From Arcobacter vandammei (GTDB lineage: Bacteria > Campylobacterota > Campylobacteria > Campylobacterales > Arcobacteraceae), in assembly GCF_016106035.1 (NCBI RefSeq), contig NZ_JADKPZ010000009.1, positions 31,241 through 95,240 on the forward strand: a stretch of 64,000 nt of DNA. The letters are read 5' to 3'. The notes beneath the pieces were generated by a model. It made no database searches, had not been told where the DNA came from, and saw nothing but the letters and a program-made list of their open reading frames with translations. Shown piece by piece: positions 27,135 to 38,249 of this stretch; the first letter of the stretch is position 1, and each line of letters begins with the position of its first letter. Both the position numbers and the translations under genes were made by a program.

Positions 27135-29108
27135 TTGGCAAAATTTGAAGTAGTAAGTGATTATTCTCCAGCAGGAGATCAGCCAAAAGCTATAAAAGCT
27201 TTAAGTGATAGCATAGAAAAAGGAAATCAATATAACACTTTATTGGGAGTAACTGGAAGCGGAAAAACTTATACTATTGCAAAAGTTATTGAAAAGGTGC
27301 AAAAACCAACTTTAATTATGACTCACAACAAAACTTTGGCAGCCCAGCTTTATAGCGAATTTAAACAATTTTTCCCAAACAATCATGTTGAATATTTCAT
27401 CTCTTACTACGACTACTATCAGCCAGAAGCCTATATTCCAAGAAGCGATCTGTTTATAGAAAAAGATAGCTCTATAAATGATGAATTAGAGCGACTTCGT
27501 CTTAGTGCTACTGCATCACTTTTATCTTTTGATGATGTTATTGTAATCGCTTCTGTTTCAGCAAACTATGGTTTGGGAAATCCAGCAGAATACAAAGCCA
27601 TGGTTCAAAGAATAGAAGTGGGGTTTGAATATAATCAAAAAACATTTTTGCTAAAACTTATAGAGATGGGCTACAAAAGAAATGATAAGTTTTTTGATAG
27701 AGCTGATTTTAGAGTAAATGGCGATGTAATCGATATTTTCCCCGCTTATTATGAAGATGAGTTTATAAGAGTTGAATTTTTTGGTGATGAGGTTGAAACT
27801 ATTTCAAAACACGAATATTTGACAAATGAAAAGATAAAAGAGTTAAAAGAGATTATTATTTATTCTGTTAATCCCTTTGTTGTAACTTCTGAAAATCTAG
27901 CACGAGCTGTAAAACAAATAGAAGAAGAACTTGAAGATAGGCTAAATTTCTATCAAAAAGAGCAAAAATTGGTCGAATATCAAAGGCTAAAACAAAGAGT
28001 TGAGTTTGATTTAGAGATGATTGAAGCAACTGGAATGTGTAAGGGAATTGAAAATTATGCAAGACATTTAACAGGACTAAAACCAGGAGAAACTCCGTAT
28101 TCTTTACTTGATTATTTTGCACAAATGGACAAAGATTTTTTACTTGTTGTTGATGAATCGCATGTATCTTTAAGTCAATTTAGAGGAATGCATGTAGCTG
28201 ATAGAAGTAGAAAAGAGGTTTTAGTGGAGTATGGATTTAGACTTCCAAGTGCTTTGGATAATAGACCACTTAAATTTGAAGAATTTATAAAAAAAGCTCC
28301 CAATTATGTTTTTGTAAGTGCAACTCCAAATGAGTTAGAACTTGAACTTAGTTCTGTTGTTGCAGAGCAAATTATTCGACCAACTGGACTTCTTGATCCA
28401 ATAATTGACATTATAGATAGTGAATTTCAAGTTGAAAAACTTCACGATGAGATAAAAAAAGTTGTAGCACTTAATCAAAGAGTTTTGGTAACTGTTTTAA
28501 CAAAAAAGATGGCAGAAGAGTTGGCAACTTATTATGCAGATTTAGGAATAAAAGTAAAATATATGCATTCTGAAATAGATGCAATTGAAAGAAATCAGAT
28601 TATACGAGAACTGCGACTTGGAACTTTTGATGTATTAATAGGAATAAATCTTCTTAGAGAAGGGCTTGATATTCCTGAAACTTCTTTGGTGGCAATACTT
28701 GATGCTGATAAAGAGGGGTTTTTACGAAGCAAAACTTCACTAATACAAACTATTGGAAGAGCAGCAAGAAATGAAAATGGAAGAGTGATTTTATTTGCCA
28801 AAAAAATCACAGCTTCTATGCAGTTTGCAATAGATGAAACAAATAGAAGAAGAAAACTTCAAGAAGAGTTTAATACTCTTCATAACATAACTCCAATATC
28901 AACAAAAAGAAAACTAGACCAAAACCTAAAAGTTGAAGAGTACGATACAGTTGCACTAAAAAAACAGCGACTTGAAAAAATGCCAAGTAGTGAGAGAAAG
29001 AAAATCTTAATCGAACTAAATAAACAGATGAAAAAAGCTGCAAGTGATTTGAATTTTGAAGAGGCAATAAGACTTAGAGATGAGATAGCAAAATATAAGG
29101 ATATGTAA
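27135..29108 (+). CDS. uvrB: Excinuclease ABC subunit B
   Basis: A 657-residue UvrB. Walker A is GVTGSGKT, the beta-hairpin that probes DNA is [12 protein letters not shown], and helicase motifs include VDESH and QTIGRAARN. The C-terminal UVR motif ([13 protein letters not shown]) binds UvrC. It verifies DNA damage and loads UvrC in nucleotide-excision repair. It starts at TTG 27135 with a TAGGAA site upstream. Length and domain order are standard, and it is monocistronic. Confidence 0.97.
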   Translation: MAKFEVVSDYSPAGDQPKAIKALSDSIEKGNQYNTLLGVTGSGKTYTIAKVIEKVQKPTLIMTHNKTLAAQLYSEFKQFFPNNHVEYFISYYDYYQPEAYIPRSDLFIEKDSSINDELERLRLSATASLLSFDDVIVIASVSANYGLGNPAEYKAMVQRIEVGFEYNQKTFLLKLIEMGYKRNDKFFDRADFRVNGDVIDIFPAYYEDEFIRVEFFGDEVETISKHEYLTNEKIKELKEIIIYSVNPFVVTSENLARAVKQIEEELEDRLNFYQKEQKLVEYQRLKQRVEFDLEMIEATGMCKGIENYARHLTGLKPGETPYSLLDYFAQMDKDFLLVVDESHVSLSQFRGMHVADRSRKEVLVEYGFRLPSALDNRPLKFEEFIKKAPNYVFVSATPNELELELSSVVAEQIIRPTGLLDPIIDIIDSEFQVEKLHDEIKKVVALNQRVLVTVLTKKMAEELATYYADLGIKVKYMHSEIDAIERNQIIRELRLGTFDVLIGINLLREGLDIPETSLVAILDADKEGFLRSKTSLIQTIGRAARNENGRVILFAKKITASMQFAIDETNRRRKLQEEFNTLHNITPISTKRKLDQNLKVEEYDTVALKKQRLEKMPSSERKKILIELNKQMKKAASDLNFEEAIRLRDEIAKYKDM

Positions 29109-29162
29109 AATTATTTTTTTGGATATAATAAAATATATTTAAAATAAAAGGGGGAGTATAAA

Positions 29163-29990
29163 ATGAAAAATTTTAAGATAAGCATAAAACAAGCAGTTTT
29201 TATTATTTTTACAATTACTGTTTTATTATTTCTCTCTTTAACTCTTTTGACACAATATTATTTTTAAAAGAAAATTATTGAAGAATCAACAAAATCTGTA
29301 ATCGAAAAGGTATCACAAAATATAGCTGTTAGATTAAAAGTTATTGAAGATAGAGTAAAAAATGGTATTAATTTAATAGAGCTTTTTGATGAAGAAAAAA
29401 TAGTACTCAAGCAAGGTAAACTACATCCAAGCACAAAAAAAATGGCTATTTTTATGGAGAATAATCCTTTTTCACTAGCACTTTATTATGGTTATAAAAA
29501 TGGAGATTTTTTTGAAGTTATAAATATAGATATAGACAAAAATATCAATAATGACTTAAAAGCAAGAGAAAATGAGACTTGGCTGGTAGTTAAAATTATA
29601 AATAAAGATGGAAAAAGAGTTTGATATGAAGAGTATTTGGATAAAGATTTTAAGCTCTTAAGACAAGAGATATTAGAAAATTTTACTTACAATCCTGCAC
29701 TTAGACCTTGGTATAAATTAGCAATAAATAATAGCCAAATTGTAAAAACAGTTCCATATTTGTTTGATAATATTAAATCATTGGGTATAACTTATTTCCT
29801 TACTCCAAAAAGTGAATCATTTAAAGAGTTTGAAGAAAAAATAATTTTTGGTTTAGTTGCAACTGTTGTATTTTTCATACTAATGTTGCCATTTGTAGTA
29901 TATTTGATAAATCTATTAATAGAACCAATAAAAGAGTTAATAGATGAAAATCAAAAAATAATAGATAAAGAATATGAGACATATAGATGA
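29163..29990 (+). pseudogene. Sensor protein with two in-frame stop codons
   Basis: One frame runs from ATG 29163 (ribosome site AGGGGGAG) to a stop at 29988-29990, interrupted by TAA at 29265-29267 and TGA at 29622-29624. Ignoring these, the product has a membrane helix at about residues 10-35, an extracytoplasmic sensor region with FMENNPFSLALYYGY and NPALRPWYKLA (a PDC/Cache-like pattern), and a second helix near the end (FGLVATVVFFILMLPFVVYLI). No kinase, cyclase or methyl-accepting output domain remains. It is most likely a decaying sensory receptor or kinase gene; stop-codon sequencing errors cannot be excluded. Confidence 0.85.
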
Positions 29991-30111
29991 AGATGTTTTT
30001 AGACTTTTTATAGAAGAAGAAATATATTTGAAGTATGCAAAAAACTATCTAAAAAAAGAGCAGATAGATTTGGATGGAATTGAAGAAGTTTTAAAAAATA
30101 TTTATCTTTAA
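29974..30111 (+). other. Short frame at the pseudogene end, possible remnant
   Basis: A 45-residue frame in the +1 phase overlaps the pseudogene end and continues with LFIEEEIYLKYAKNYLKKEQ to a stop at 30109-30111. The amino-acid pattern is helical and protein-like. It could be the displaced tail of the dead sensor gene or of a lost neighbour. There is no clear ribosome site. Confidence 0.35.
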
Positions 30112-30130
30112 AACTTCTAATCTATAAGAA

Positions 30131-30778
30131 TTAAGCAGGTTTAAAACTCTGCTTAGTTTTGCAAACTTGCGGAAAATAGCACTTATCACACTCAGGTTTT
30201 ATGGCTTTGCAAATATATCTTCCAAACAAAACCATAGCTTGATGAAAAATATGTAAATCATCACCTTTTAGTTTTTTTACTAAATCAGCTTCAGTTAAAG
30301 TTACATTTTTTGCATCACTAAGCCCTAATCTATGAGAAACTCTAAAAACATGAGTATCAACAGCCATAAGGTTTTCTTGTTTGAACTCAATCATAAAAAC
30401 ATTTGCAGTTTTATTTCCAACACCTGCAAGTTTCATAAGCTCTTTTTGATTATGTGGAATTTCTCCATCATAGTTTTCAACAACACTTTGAGCCATTTTT
30501 ATAATATTTTGGGCTTTGTTGTTGAAAAAAGAGCAAGAGTTGATTAGTTTTTTTACATCATCAAGATTTGCAAGGCTTAAGCTAAAAACATCTGGATACT
30601 TTTCAAAGAGTGCAGGAGTTATAATATTTACTCTTTTATCTGTACATTGAGCTGATAAAATAATAGCTATTAAAAGTTCATAATCATTTTTATAGTTTAG
30701 TTCTGTTTCAGCATTTGAGTAGTTTTCAATAAATGCTTGTTTTATTATCTCTATATCTTGTTTTGTTGCTTTTTTCAC
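30131..30778 (-). CDS. nth: Endonuclease III
   Basis: A 215-residue base-excision repair glycosylase/AP lyase. It has the helix-hairpin-helix LAGVGNKTANV with the catalytic aspartate in VDTHVFRVSHR, and the C-terminal [4Fe-4S] motif C-x6-C-x2-C-x5-C in ICKAIKPECDKCYFPQVC. It removes oxidised pyrimidines. The start overlaps the 3' end of the upstream minus-strand gene by 4 bp, so they are co-transcribed. Confidence 0.95.
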   Translation of the reverse strand: MKKATKQDIEIIKQAFIENYSNAETELNYKNDYELLIAIILSAQCTDKRVNIITPALFEKYPDVFSLSLANLDDVKKLINSCSFFNNKAQNIIKMAQSVVENYDGEIPHNQKELMKLAGVGNKTANVFMIEFKQENLMAVDTHVFRVSHRLGLSDAKNVTLTEADLVKKLKGDDLHIFHQAMVLFGRYICKAIKPECDKCYFPQVCKTKQSFKPA

Positions 30779-31185
30779 TTTTTAAAACACTCTTCTTTAA
30801 GATTTGAGAAATTCACAAAAATATACTCATTTTTAATTTTATTTATCTCAACATTGTTTAAAGTACATAAAAATTCACTCTCTTCTTTTAAAACTGTATA
30901 TGTAAATTTGTAGATGAATTTATCTTTGCTGCTTACAACTTTATTGTTTAAAAGCTCATAATCTAGGCTTTTTATGTTGTTTTTATACTCTTGTTCATAT
31001 TTTTGTTTAAACATATTTGGAAGAAGATTTTCACTTTTATATTCATAGTACAAAAATCCACAAGTAGCTATAAAAATAGTTACAAGAAGTATATAAAACT
31101 CCTTTTTTTCAAATTTTTCATTTACTTTATATATTACAATCGTTGCAATTACTAGTAAAATAGCTATAGTAATAATTACTTGCAT
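30775..31185 (-). CDS. Small membrane protein of unknown function
   Basis: A 136-residue protein with two membrane helices (about residues 3-19 and 33-48), then a hydrophilic domain with a lysine-rich KQKYEQEYKN segment and two cysteines near the end. It precedes nth with a 4-bp overlap. No family is recognised. The pattern suggests the C-terminal domain faces one side of the inner membrane. Confidence 0.7.
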   Translation of the reverse strand: MQVIITIAILLVIATIVIYKVNEKFEKKEFYILLVTIFIATCGFLYYEYKSENLLPNMFKQKYEQEYKNNIKSLDYELLNNKVVSSKDKFIYKFTYTVLKEESEFLCTLNNVEINKIKNEYIFVNFSNLKEECFKK

Positions 31186-31389
31186 TTAAAACCTTTTTTT
31201 ATAATAAGTTTTGATTATATCAAAGCTTTGCAAAATGTTTTTTAAATTTTAGTTTTTAAAATTTTTAATACTAGCTTTTAAAGTATTTGCACTCTATGTA
31301 AAATACAAACTTAAGTTAAATTTTTATAGAATTCATACTTTGAATATTAATAGAAGATTAATAAAACTACATATTAGGGAAACAAGAAT

Positions 31390-31545
31390 TTGCAAGAGTT
31401 GGATTTAAAGATATTAAGAAGACTAGACAAAACTACTAGAATAAAAGAAAAAATCAATCTTACAAAACTATTTATAAAAAGAAAAAAAGCTGAATATGAA
31501 GAGCTTCAGGCTGAATTAGAAAAAACTTATAAATATGAGCAATAA
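31390..31545 (+). CDS. Small coiled-coil protein, probable
   Basis: A 51-residue frame starting at TTG with AGGGA 9 bases upstream. It is highly charged and helical (RIKEKINLTKLFIKRKKAEY, then a heptad-like EELQAELEK). It overlaps the next gene by 11 bp, an arrangement seen in translationally coupled pairs. It fills most of a 350-bp interval otherwise holding only A/T-rich promoter-like DNA (31186-31389). No family recognised. Confidence 0.5.
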   Translation: MQELDLKILRRLDKTTRIKEKINLTKLFIKRKKAEYEELQAELEKTYKYEQ

Positions 31546-33163
31546 TATGTGCTCACATCAAAATTGTAATTTAAAACCATACAAAACTTTAGAAAAATGT
31601 GTATTGCATTGCTCTAAAAATGATTATCAAAATGATAGAAGTAGTGGGCTTTTATCTGAATTTTATAAAGAGTTAAAAGAGTACACTTTAAATGAAATTT
31701 TTAAAGATAGTGATTTCTTAGATAAAGAAATTGATAAACAACTTTCAAGAGATGATATAAAAAAGTATTTAGATAAAGATTATTTTCCAAAAATAGAAGA
31801 TTTAGATTATGATGATACAAATAGAAAAATCTATTTTAAATTAAAATTATCACAAATTTATTTCTCAAACATACATTTTCCAAAAAGAGATAGTAGAGAT
31901 AGATTTGATTATCAAAAAATCTTAAATCTTTTTGGGCAAATTCATTTTGATTATTGTGAGTTTTATTTATCTTCATTGGACTTAAAAGGCACGGAACTAT
32001 TTTTTCAAGATTGTACTTTTCATAGAAGATGGAGCTTAAAAGATTATAATGTTTTAGAAAATATAGATGATGTGATATATCAAACCTGTATATTTAAAGA
32101 TGAAATTTCAAATTACTCTCCAGATGAAAATAAAAAATATTATAAAATTAAATCAAATCAATTTGACTATACTTGTAAATTTGAAAAAAGTTTAAATTTA
32201 CGAAATGTTAAATTTGATGGATTGTTATTTAGTACAGCTCAAGGAAATTATTTAGAAGAAAAGCTAAAGATAGAAGAAGTAAGATTAGAAAATTGTGTTT
32301 TTAATAGTAAAGTGATACTCAATAGATTTAAAATAGACAAATTTACTATTAAAAATACAATATTTAAAAATAAATTTGAATTTAAAGAAAACTATATAAA
32401 AATGTTAGAAATAGACAACTCAAATTTCAAAAAACTCACAGATTTTTATTCTTCAAAATTTGAAGAATTTAGAGTATTCAAAAGTATTTTTGATGATTTT
32501 GTGGGATTTGAAAAGTGTGAGTTTGGTAGTAAAAATATAATAGATGAAAAACATATAGCAAACTTTACTTATGCTACATTTTTAAATTTTGTTAATTTTA
32601 GAAATACTATATTTTATAGTGGATTAAATCTTGAAAATACAAATCTAAAAGAGACACCAAACTTTTTAAAAAGCAGTATTGAGTTAAAACATACAAATAG
32701 AGAAACTATAAGAATAGTAAAACACTCATTTGAAAAAATAGGAAATACAATAGAGGGAAATAAATATTTTTCAAATGAGATGACAAAATACAAAGAAGAA
32801 CTGCAAAACAAAAGTTGGAAAAATCATTTTCAAGAAAAGATAGTTTTTTATACAAATTATTTTATATCTGATTTTGGACAAAACTATATAAAGCCTATTT
32901 TTTTAATTGTAGTTCTATCTATTTTGCATTATTTTATTTTGCTTGGTTATGAAAATAATCTACTTTATAAAATATACGAACCTGCAAATCAAACTTTGAG
33001 TGCTATTTCAAATTTTTTAAACTCTATTGCAAAAAATATATTGCCTTTTAAAAGTTTATTAAAAGATGGTATGGAGTTTTTGAGTTTGTTGTTTGGAATA
33101 GCTTATTCTGTTTTGATTTGGCTTACTATAGTGGCTGTTAAAATGCATACGAGAAGGGGATAA
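31535..33163 (+). CDS. Beta-helix-like (pentapeptide-type) membrane protein
   Basis: A 542-residue protein. The N-terminus has a cysteine/histidine cluster (CSHQNC, then CVLHC) that could bind zinc. The centre, about 100-400, has recurring short units with F/L at the core (for example LENCVFNSKVILNRFKID), like a degenerate pentapeptide-repeat right-handed helix. Two membrane helices lie near 450-470 and 515-535. Similar proteins are usually annotated only as hypothetical. It opens the second polysaccharide island, 8 bp before the flippase, but may be unrelated to it. Confidence 0.68.
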   Translation: MSNNMCSHQNCNLKPYKTLEKCVLHCSKNDYQNDRSSGLLSEFYKELKEYTLNEIFKDSDFLDKEIDKQLSRDDIKKYLDKDYFPKIEDLDYDDTNRKIYFKLKLSQIYFSNIHFPKRDSRDRFDYQKILNLFGQIHFDYCEFYLSSLDLKGTELFFQDCTFHRRWSLKDYNVLENIDDVIYQTCIFKDEISNYSPDENKKYYKIKSNQFDYTCKFEKSLNLRNVKFDGLLFSTAQGNYLEEKLKIEEVRLENCVFNSKVILNRFKIDKFTIKNTIFKNKFEFKENYIKMLEIDNSNFKKLTDFYSSKFEEFRVFKSIFDDFVGFEKCEFGSKNIIDEKHIANFTYATFLNFVNFRNTIFYSGLNLENTNLKETPNFLKSSIELKHTNRETIRIVKHSFEKIGNTIEGNKYFSNEMTKYKEELQNKSWKNHFQEKIVFYTNYFISDFGQNYIKPIFLIVVLSILHYFILLGYENNLLYKIYEPANQTLSAISNFLNSIAKNILPFKSLLKDGMEFLSLLFGIAYSVLIWLTIVAVKMHTRRG

Positions 33164-33170
33164 TTCTATT

Positions 33171-34697
33171 ATGACCCAAAACTACAAACGAATAGCAAAA
33201 AATACATTATTTCTATATCTTCGTATGATTATAGTTATGGCTGTAAGCTTTTATACTATTAGAATATTGCTTGATACTTTAGGAGTAGTAGATTTTGGGC
33301 TTTACAATCTTGTAGCCAGTTTTGTAGCTATTATGATTTTTCTAAACTCAACATTAACCTCTGGAACACAAAGATTTTTAACTTTTGAAATAGGAAAAAA
33401 TGATTTAGTAAAGCTAAAACAAACATTTTCAACTGCAATGCTTATTCATATAGCTTTAGCTTTTATTATTTTATTCATAGGAGAAACCTTTGGACTTTGG
33501 TTCTTACTTGAAAAGATGAATATTCCTGAAAATAGATTAGATTCAGCTTTTTGGGTTTATCAGTTTGCTATATTTTCAACTATGATTACAGTTTTGCAAG
33601 TACCTTATAATGCACTTATAATAGCACACGAAAAAATGCATATTTTTGCATATATTAGTATTCTTGATGCTATACTAAAACTGTTTATTGTCTATTTACT
33701 CTTAATAAGTTCTTATGACAAACTTATAACTTATGCTATTTTGATGTTTTGTATTTCACTATTTATTGCTTTTATATATAGAACTTATGTGATTAAACAT
33801 TACGAAGAGTCTCATTTTGAACTCTCTTTTGATAAAGAGATAGTAAAATCAATGATTTACTTTTCTGGGTGGAATATTTTTGGAACTTTAGGTTCGGTAC
33901 TTTCAGCACAAGGTATAAATATAATATTAAATATATTTTTTGGTCCAATTGCTGTTGCTGCTAGAACTATATCTATGCAAGTAAGTGGTGGATTGACACA
34001 GCTAACAAATGGATTTCAACAAGCTATCACTCCACATATTACAAAACTATATGCCCAAAATAAGTTAGATGAGATGAATGATTTACTTTATCAAAATTCA
34101 AAATATGCCTTTTTGCTTACTTGGATTTTGGCTCTTCCTGTTTTAATACAAACAGAGTATATTTTAGGTTTATGGCTTATTGAGATTCCAGAAAACAGTG
34201 TTTTATTTTGTCAAATTATCATAGTTCATACTTTAATTATGAGCTTAAATAGACCTTATGTTATGGCAATTCATGCAACAGGAAATATGAAACAAACAAA
34301 TATTACAGCAGGTGTATTATTGATGATGGTTTTACCAATTTCATATATACTTCTTGAAAATGGCTATTCTATTATTTCGCCACTTGTTATATTTATAATA
34401 GCTACAATATTATGTTTTATAATAGAATTATATTATTTGAAAAAATGGATAAATGTTTCAGTAATAAGACTTATTAAAAATACATTAATACCTGTTGCAA
34501 TCATTACTATATTATCAACTATACCAATATACTATTTGAATGATATGCTTAGTAGTTCATTCTTAAAGTTAGTTTTAATTACAACTATATCTATGTTTCT
34601 AGTCTTTATTTTGGCTTATTTCATAGCATTAAATAAAGAAGAAAAAATAAAAATAAAAACAATAATAAAAAATAAAATATCAAAGGAAAAAAAATGA
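33171..34697 (+). CDS. Wzx-like polysaccharide flippase
   Basis: A 508-residue integral membrane protein of the MATE/PST exporter type with about 12-14 helices. It would move lipid-linked oligosaccharide repeat units across the inner membrane. Together with the polymerase-like gene at 42238 and the initiating transferase at 54360 it suggests a Wzx/Wzy-type pathway. It overlaps the downstream SDR gene by 4 bp. The substrate cannot be read from sequence. Confidence 0.85.
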   Translation: MTQNYKRIAKNTLFLYLRMIIVMAVSFYTIRILLDTLGVVDFGLYNLVASFVAIMIFLNSTLTSGTQRFLTFEIGKNDLVKLKQTFSTAMLIHIALAFIILFIGETFGLWFLLEKMNIPENRLDSAFWVYQFAIFSTMITVLQVPYNALIIAHEKMHIFAYISILDAILKLFIVYLLLISSYDKLITYAILMFCISLFIAFIYRTYVIKHYEESHFELSFDKEIVKSMIYFSGWNIFGTLGSVLSAQGINIILNIFFGPIAVAARTISMQVSGGLTQLTNGFQQAITPHITKLYAQNKLDEMNDLLYQNSKYAFLLTWILALPVLIQTEYILGLWLIEIPENSVLFCQIIIVHTLIMSLNRPYVMAIHATGNMKQTNITAGVLLMMVLPISYILLENGYSIISPLVIFIIATILCFIIELYYLKKWINVSVIRLIKNTLIPVAIITILSTIPIYYLNDMLSSSFLKLVLITTISMFLVFILAYFIALNKEEKIKIKTIIKNKISKEKK

Positions 34698-35518
34698 GAA
34701 AGTTATTAAGGCTTATAAAAAACTTTTTAATCTGTTTAAAAACGGGTTCAAAACCAATACAAGTAACTGTTTCACAAATTATATATGAAAAAATGTTTAC
34801 AGATAAAAATGTATTAATTACAGGTGGTACAAGTGGAATAGGACTTGAAACAGCAAAGAAGTTTCTATCTATGGGTGCAAAAGTTACTATTACAGGAAGA
34901 AATATTGATAGATTAAATGCTATAAAAGATGAGATAAATCATTCAAATTTAACAGTAGTTGAATGGGATATTTCAAATACAAATATAATAGAAGAAAAAA
35001 TAAATGATATAGTTGAAAAGATGGGCAAAATTGATATTTTAGTGAATAATTCAGGTATTTATTCTCCAAATAATTTTTTTAATACAGATGAAAAAATATT
35101 TGATGAGATAATGAATATAAATCTTAAAGGTTTATTTTTTACTTCAAAAAAAGTTTCAGAATATTTTATAAAAAATGAAATCAAGGGTAAAATAGTAAAT
35201 ATTGGCTCAGTAAGAAGTATTCAAGGTGGAGCAGAAGCTTATGGAATATCGAAATGGGGAGTAAGAGGGCTAACACAAGGACTAGCAAGAGATTTAATAA
35301 AATATGGAATAGTAGTAAATGCAGTTGCACCTGGAATAACAGCAACAGGAATAAATGGAATAAATATTCAAAATAATGCATATACATTTTCTAGTTTAGA
35401 TAAAAGGGTTGCAACACCACAAGAAATATCTGAAATTGTAATATTTTTATCTAGTAATTCTACAAATCATATCATTGGTCAAACTATAGTTTGTGACGGT
35501 GGGGAGACTTTAATATGA
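34694..35518 (+). CDS. Short-chain dehydrogenase/reductase
   Basis: A 274-residue classical SDR. The cofactor motif is TGGTSGIG, followed by VNNSG, the catalytic serine in IGSVRS and YGISKWG (YxxxK), and a FLSSNSTNHIIGQTIVCDGG C-terminus. An N-terminal extension of about 30 residues with basic residues precedes the Rossmann fold. In this setting it probably makes or modifies a sugar, but SDR specificity is unpredictable. It overlaps both neighbours by 4 bp. Confidence 0.85.
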   Translation: MRKLLRLIKNFLICLKTGSKPIQVTVSQIIYEKMFTDKNVLITGGTSGIGLETAKKFLSMGAKVTITGRNIDRLNAIKDEINHSNLTVVEWDISNTNIIEEKINDIVEKMGKIDILVNNSGIYSPNNFFNTDEKIFDEIMNINLKGLFFTSKKVSEYFIKNEIKGKIVNIGSVRSIQGGAEAYGISKWGVRGLTQGLARDLIKYGIVVNAVAPGITATGINGINIQNNAYTFSSLDKRVATPQEISEIVIFLSSNSTNHIIGQTIVCDGGETLI

Positions 35519-36441
35519 GTTATATAATTATACTAATAGCACTTTTAATTTTTATTTTAATTGTAAATAAACTATTCAAAAATACAAATTTCTATAAAAA
35601 TAAGTTTATAGATACTCATAAATTTAAAGATATTCCAAGGAATCTTGATATTGTAAATTTAGGAAGTAATCAACCAAAATTTGCTTTTGATTATAGTGCT
35701 TCAAATATTTCGGGAATGAATTGGGGAGTTGGACCTCAATCTTTTACTTATGATTTTAGAGTATTGAAAAGTTTTTATAGCAATTTAAAGCCAAAATGCA
35801 GGGTTTTAATACCAGTTTGTCCTCTAAAATTTTTTTTATTAAGCTCTAAAAACAATGCTTCTAATCATAAATATTACAATTTTTTAGAAGCAAATTATAT
35901 AGATAACTATTCAAACTTGACAAAAAAACTTTGCATAGATTATCCAGTTTTTACAGCAAAAAAACAGATTCTAAGAATACTTAAAGATACAAAACCTGAT
36001 ACTAGATTAGAACTTGAAAAAAATCCAATGAGTAAAGAAGAGATAAAAAAAGACGCTTTGTTTTGGGTGAATTCTTGGAAAAAACAGTTTAAATTAGATA
36101 ATTTAGAAAATATAAATTTATCAGATGAAAACAAGATAAGTATTGATAAAAATATAGATATTTTAAAAGATATGATAGATTTTTGTCTTGAAAAAAAACT
36201 TGAACCTGTTTTGATTGTCATCCCAGTTACAAAAGAGCTTTCAAATCTTTTCCCTGATACATTTGTTAAAGAACAAATAATTGATTATATAAATAAAGCA
36301 AATGAAAAAAATGTAAGATTTTTAAACTATTGGAAAGATGAGAGATTTGAAGATGAAAAATATTATTTTAATTCATTCTTTATGAATAAAATAGGAAGAA
36401 AAGAGTTTACAAAACAAGTTTTAAGGGATTTGGGAATATGA
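35515..36441 (+). CDS. Membrane-anchored SGNH-like protein of unknown function
   Basis: A 308-residue protein with an N-terminal membrane helix (1-17). The body contains [10 protein letters not shown] and later [17 protein letters not shown], a layout reminiscent of SGNH-hydrolase/DltD-like proteins that acylate or deacylate glycans outside the cytoplasm. A full serine-aspartate-histidine triad is not certain by eye. It is locked into the operon by 4-bp overlaps on both sides, so a role in the same glycan pathway is likely. Confidence 0.55.
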   Translation: MSYIIILIALLIFILIVNKLFKNTNFYKNKFIDTHKFKDIPRNLDIVNLGSNQPKFAFDYSASNISGMNWGVGPQSFTYDFRVLKSFYSNLKPKCRVLIPVCPLKFFLLSSKNNASNHKYYNFLEANYIDNYSNLTKKLCIDYPVFTAKKQILRILKDTKPDTRLELEKNPMSKEEIKKDALFWVNSWKKQFKLDNLENINLSDENKISIDKNIDILKDMIDFCLEKKLEPVLIVIPVTKELSNLFPDTFVKEQIIDYINKANEKNVRFLNYWKDERFEDEKYYFNSFFMNKIGRKEFTKQVLRDLGI

Positions 36442-38249
36442 TAAATATAACAGATAAAGCACTTTGTAATGGATGTAATACTTGTACTGTAAGTTGTCCA
36501 ATAGATGAATGTATTACAATGAATATGGATGGACAAGGATTTTTTTATCCAAATGTTAATATGGAAACTTGTATAGATTGTGACAAATGTGAGAAAGTTT
36601 GCCCATATATTCCTGAATTAGAAATGAAGGTTCAAAAACCAGAAAGACTCGAAAACCCTTTTGTATATGCTTCATATAGTAAAAATCATGAAGTAAGAGT
36701 AGATAGTACTTCTGGTGGTATTTTTTCAGAACTTGCATTTAAGATGTTTGACCAAAATGGATATGTAGGAGGTGCTGTTTATAATGATGACAATAGTGTG
36801 TCTCATATACTTACAGATGATAGAAGTAAATTAGATGAGATAAGAAGTTCTAAGTATATATATAGTTTAACAGATGAACTTTTTCCTGAAGTAAAAAAAC
36901 AGTTAAGAGCTGGAAATAAAGTTTTAGTTTGTGGAGCTCCTTGTCAAATATCTGGTTTATATACTTATTTAAAGAAAGATTATGAAAATTTAATAACATG
37001 TGATTTTATATGTAAATCTGTAAACTCAACAAAAGTTTTTCAAAAATATATAGAGTGGCTTGAAAATAAATATCAATCAAAATCAAAAAAAATAAAAGCA
37101 AAAGATAAAACAACAGGTTGGCATAGATTTTCTATGAGAGTTGATTTTGAAAATGGAAAGTCTTATGTAGCAGATAGATATCATGATCCATTTTTTGTTG
37201 GGTATTTACAAACTGAACTTTTTACTATGGAATCCTGTTTTAGCTGTGAGTGGAGAGGTTTTCCAAGACCTGCTGATATTACACTTGCAGATTTTTGGGG
37301 TATTGAAAAAGTGGATAAATCTATGGATCAAGATTTAGGAACATCTTTGATTATAGTAAATTCCCAAAAAGGAAAAGAGTATTATGAATCTTTAGGTGAT
37401 GCAATAGTTTCAAAAGAGTTTACTCTAAAAGATGCAGAACCAGGTAATCCTGCACTATATGATACTCCTAGAGTTGTAGATTGGGAATTGAGAAATAGAT
37501 TTTATGAAGATTTGGATAAATATCCTTTTGATGAAATAGCAAAGAAATACTTTCCAATGCCAACATTTAAAAGAAAAATTATGAGAAAATTAAGTCGATT
37601 TAAAAAAGCATTTTCATTTTTAAGTAAAGTTGGATTTATGCCAACAAATATTTATAGGCTTATAAAACTAAATTTATTTGATAAAAAAGTACAAAAAAGA
37701 AGAAAAGTAGGGGTAATTCCTTATAAATATAGCCATATTGAACTTCATAAAAATGCAAAACTTATTTGCAACAATATATTGCTTATGGGAGAAAAACAGG
37801 TTAAATCATCTAAAATTGAAACAAGATTGCTAATTGAGGAAAATGCAACTTTTAAAGTTAATGGTATATTTTCAATGTATGCAGGTTCTTATATACGAGT
37901 AATTAAAAATGGGCATTTAGAGATAAATGGTGGCTTTATAAATGAAGGAGTAGAGATAACTTGTGCTAGTAAAATAACTATTGGAAAAGGAGCAACAATA
38001 GCTAGAGATGTTGTTATAAGAGATTATGATGGACACACTATAGAGTTGCCAGATTATAAAATAGCAAAACCAATAACTATAGGTAAAAATGTTTGGATAG
38101 GAAATAGAGCGATGATTTTAAAAGGCGTTACTATTGGAGATGGAGCGATTGTAGGAGCTGGAAGTATTGTAACAAAAGATGTTCCATCTGGTGCGATAGT
38201 TGTTGGAAATCCTGCAAGAGTAGTTAAAGAGGGTGTTAAATGGCATTAA
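36438..38249 (+). CDS. Fusion of iron-sulfur FrhB-like protein and hexapeptide acetyltransferase
   Basis: A 603-residue two-part protein. Residues 1-60 hold two [4Fe-4S] motifs: C10-x2-C13-x2-C16-x3-C20 and C45-x2-C48-x2-C51-x3-C55. Residues 80-390 are the coenzyme F420 hydrogenase beta subunit-like region ([33 protein letters not shown]). From about 430 to the end is a left-handed beta-helix with hexapeptide repeats and the acetyltransferase ending [20 protein letters not shown]. FrhB-like proteins occur next to pyruvyl transferases in surface-glycan clusters, where their reaction is unclear. No F420 gene is nearby. The next gene is a pyruvyl transferase, overlapping by 10 bp. Confidence 0.85.
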   Translation: MINITDKALCNGCNTCTVSCPIDECITMNMDGQGFFYPNVNMETCIDCDKCEKVCPYIPELEMKVQKPERLENPFVYASYSKNHEVRVDSTSGGIFSELAFKMFDQNGYVGGAVYNDDNSVSHILTDDRSKLDEIRSSKYIYSLTDELFPEVKKQLRAGNKVLVCGAPCQISGLYTYLKKDYENLITCDFICKSVNSTKVFQKYIEWLENKYQSKSKKIKAKDKTTGWHRFSMRVDFENGKSYVADRYHDPFFVGYLQTELFTMESCFSCEWRGFPRPADITLADFWGIEKVDKSMDQDLGTSLIIVNSQKGKEYYESLGDAIVSKEFTLKDAEPGNPALYDTPRVVDWELRNRFYEDLDKYPFDEIAKKYFPMPTFKRKIMRKLSRFKKAFSFLSKVGFMPTNIYRLIKLNLFDKKVQKRRKVGVIPYKYSHIELHKNAKLICNNILLMGEKQVKSSKIETRLLIEENATFKVNGIFSMYAGSYIRVIKNGHLEINGGFINEGVEITCASKITIGKGATIARDVVIRDYDGHTIELPDYKIAKPITIGKNVWIGNRAMILKGVTIGDGAIVGAGSIVTKDVPSGAIVVGNPARVVKEGVKWH

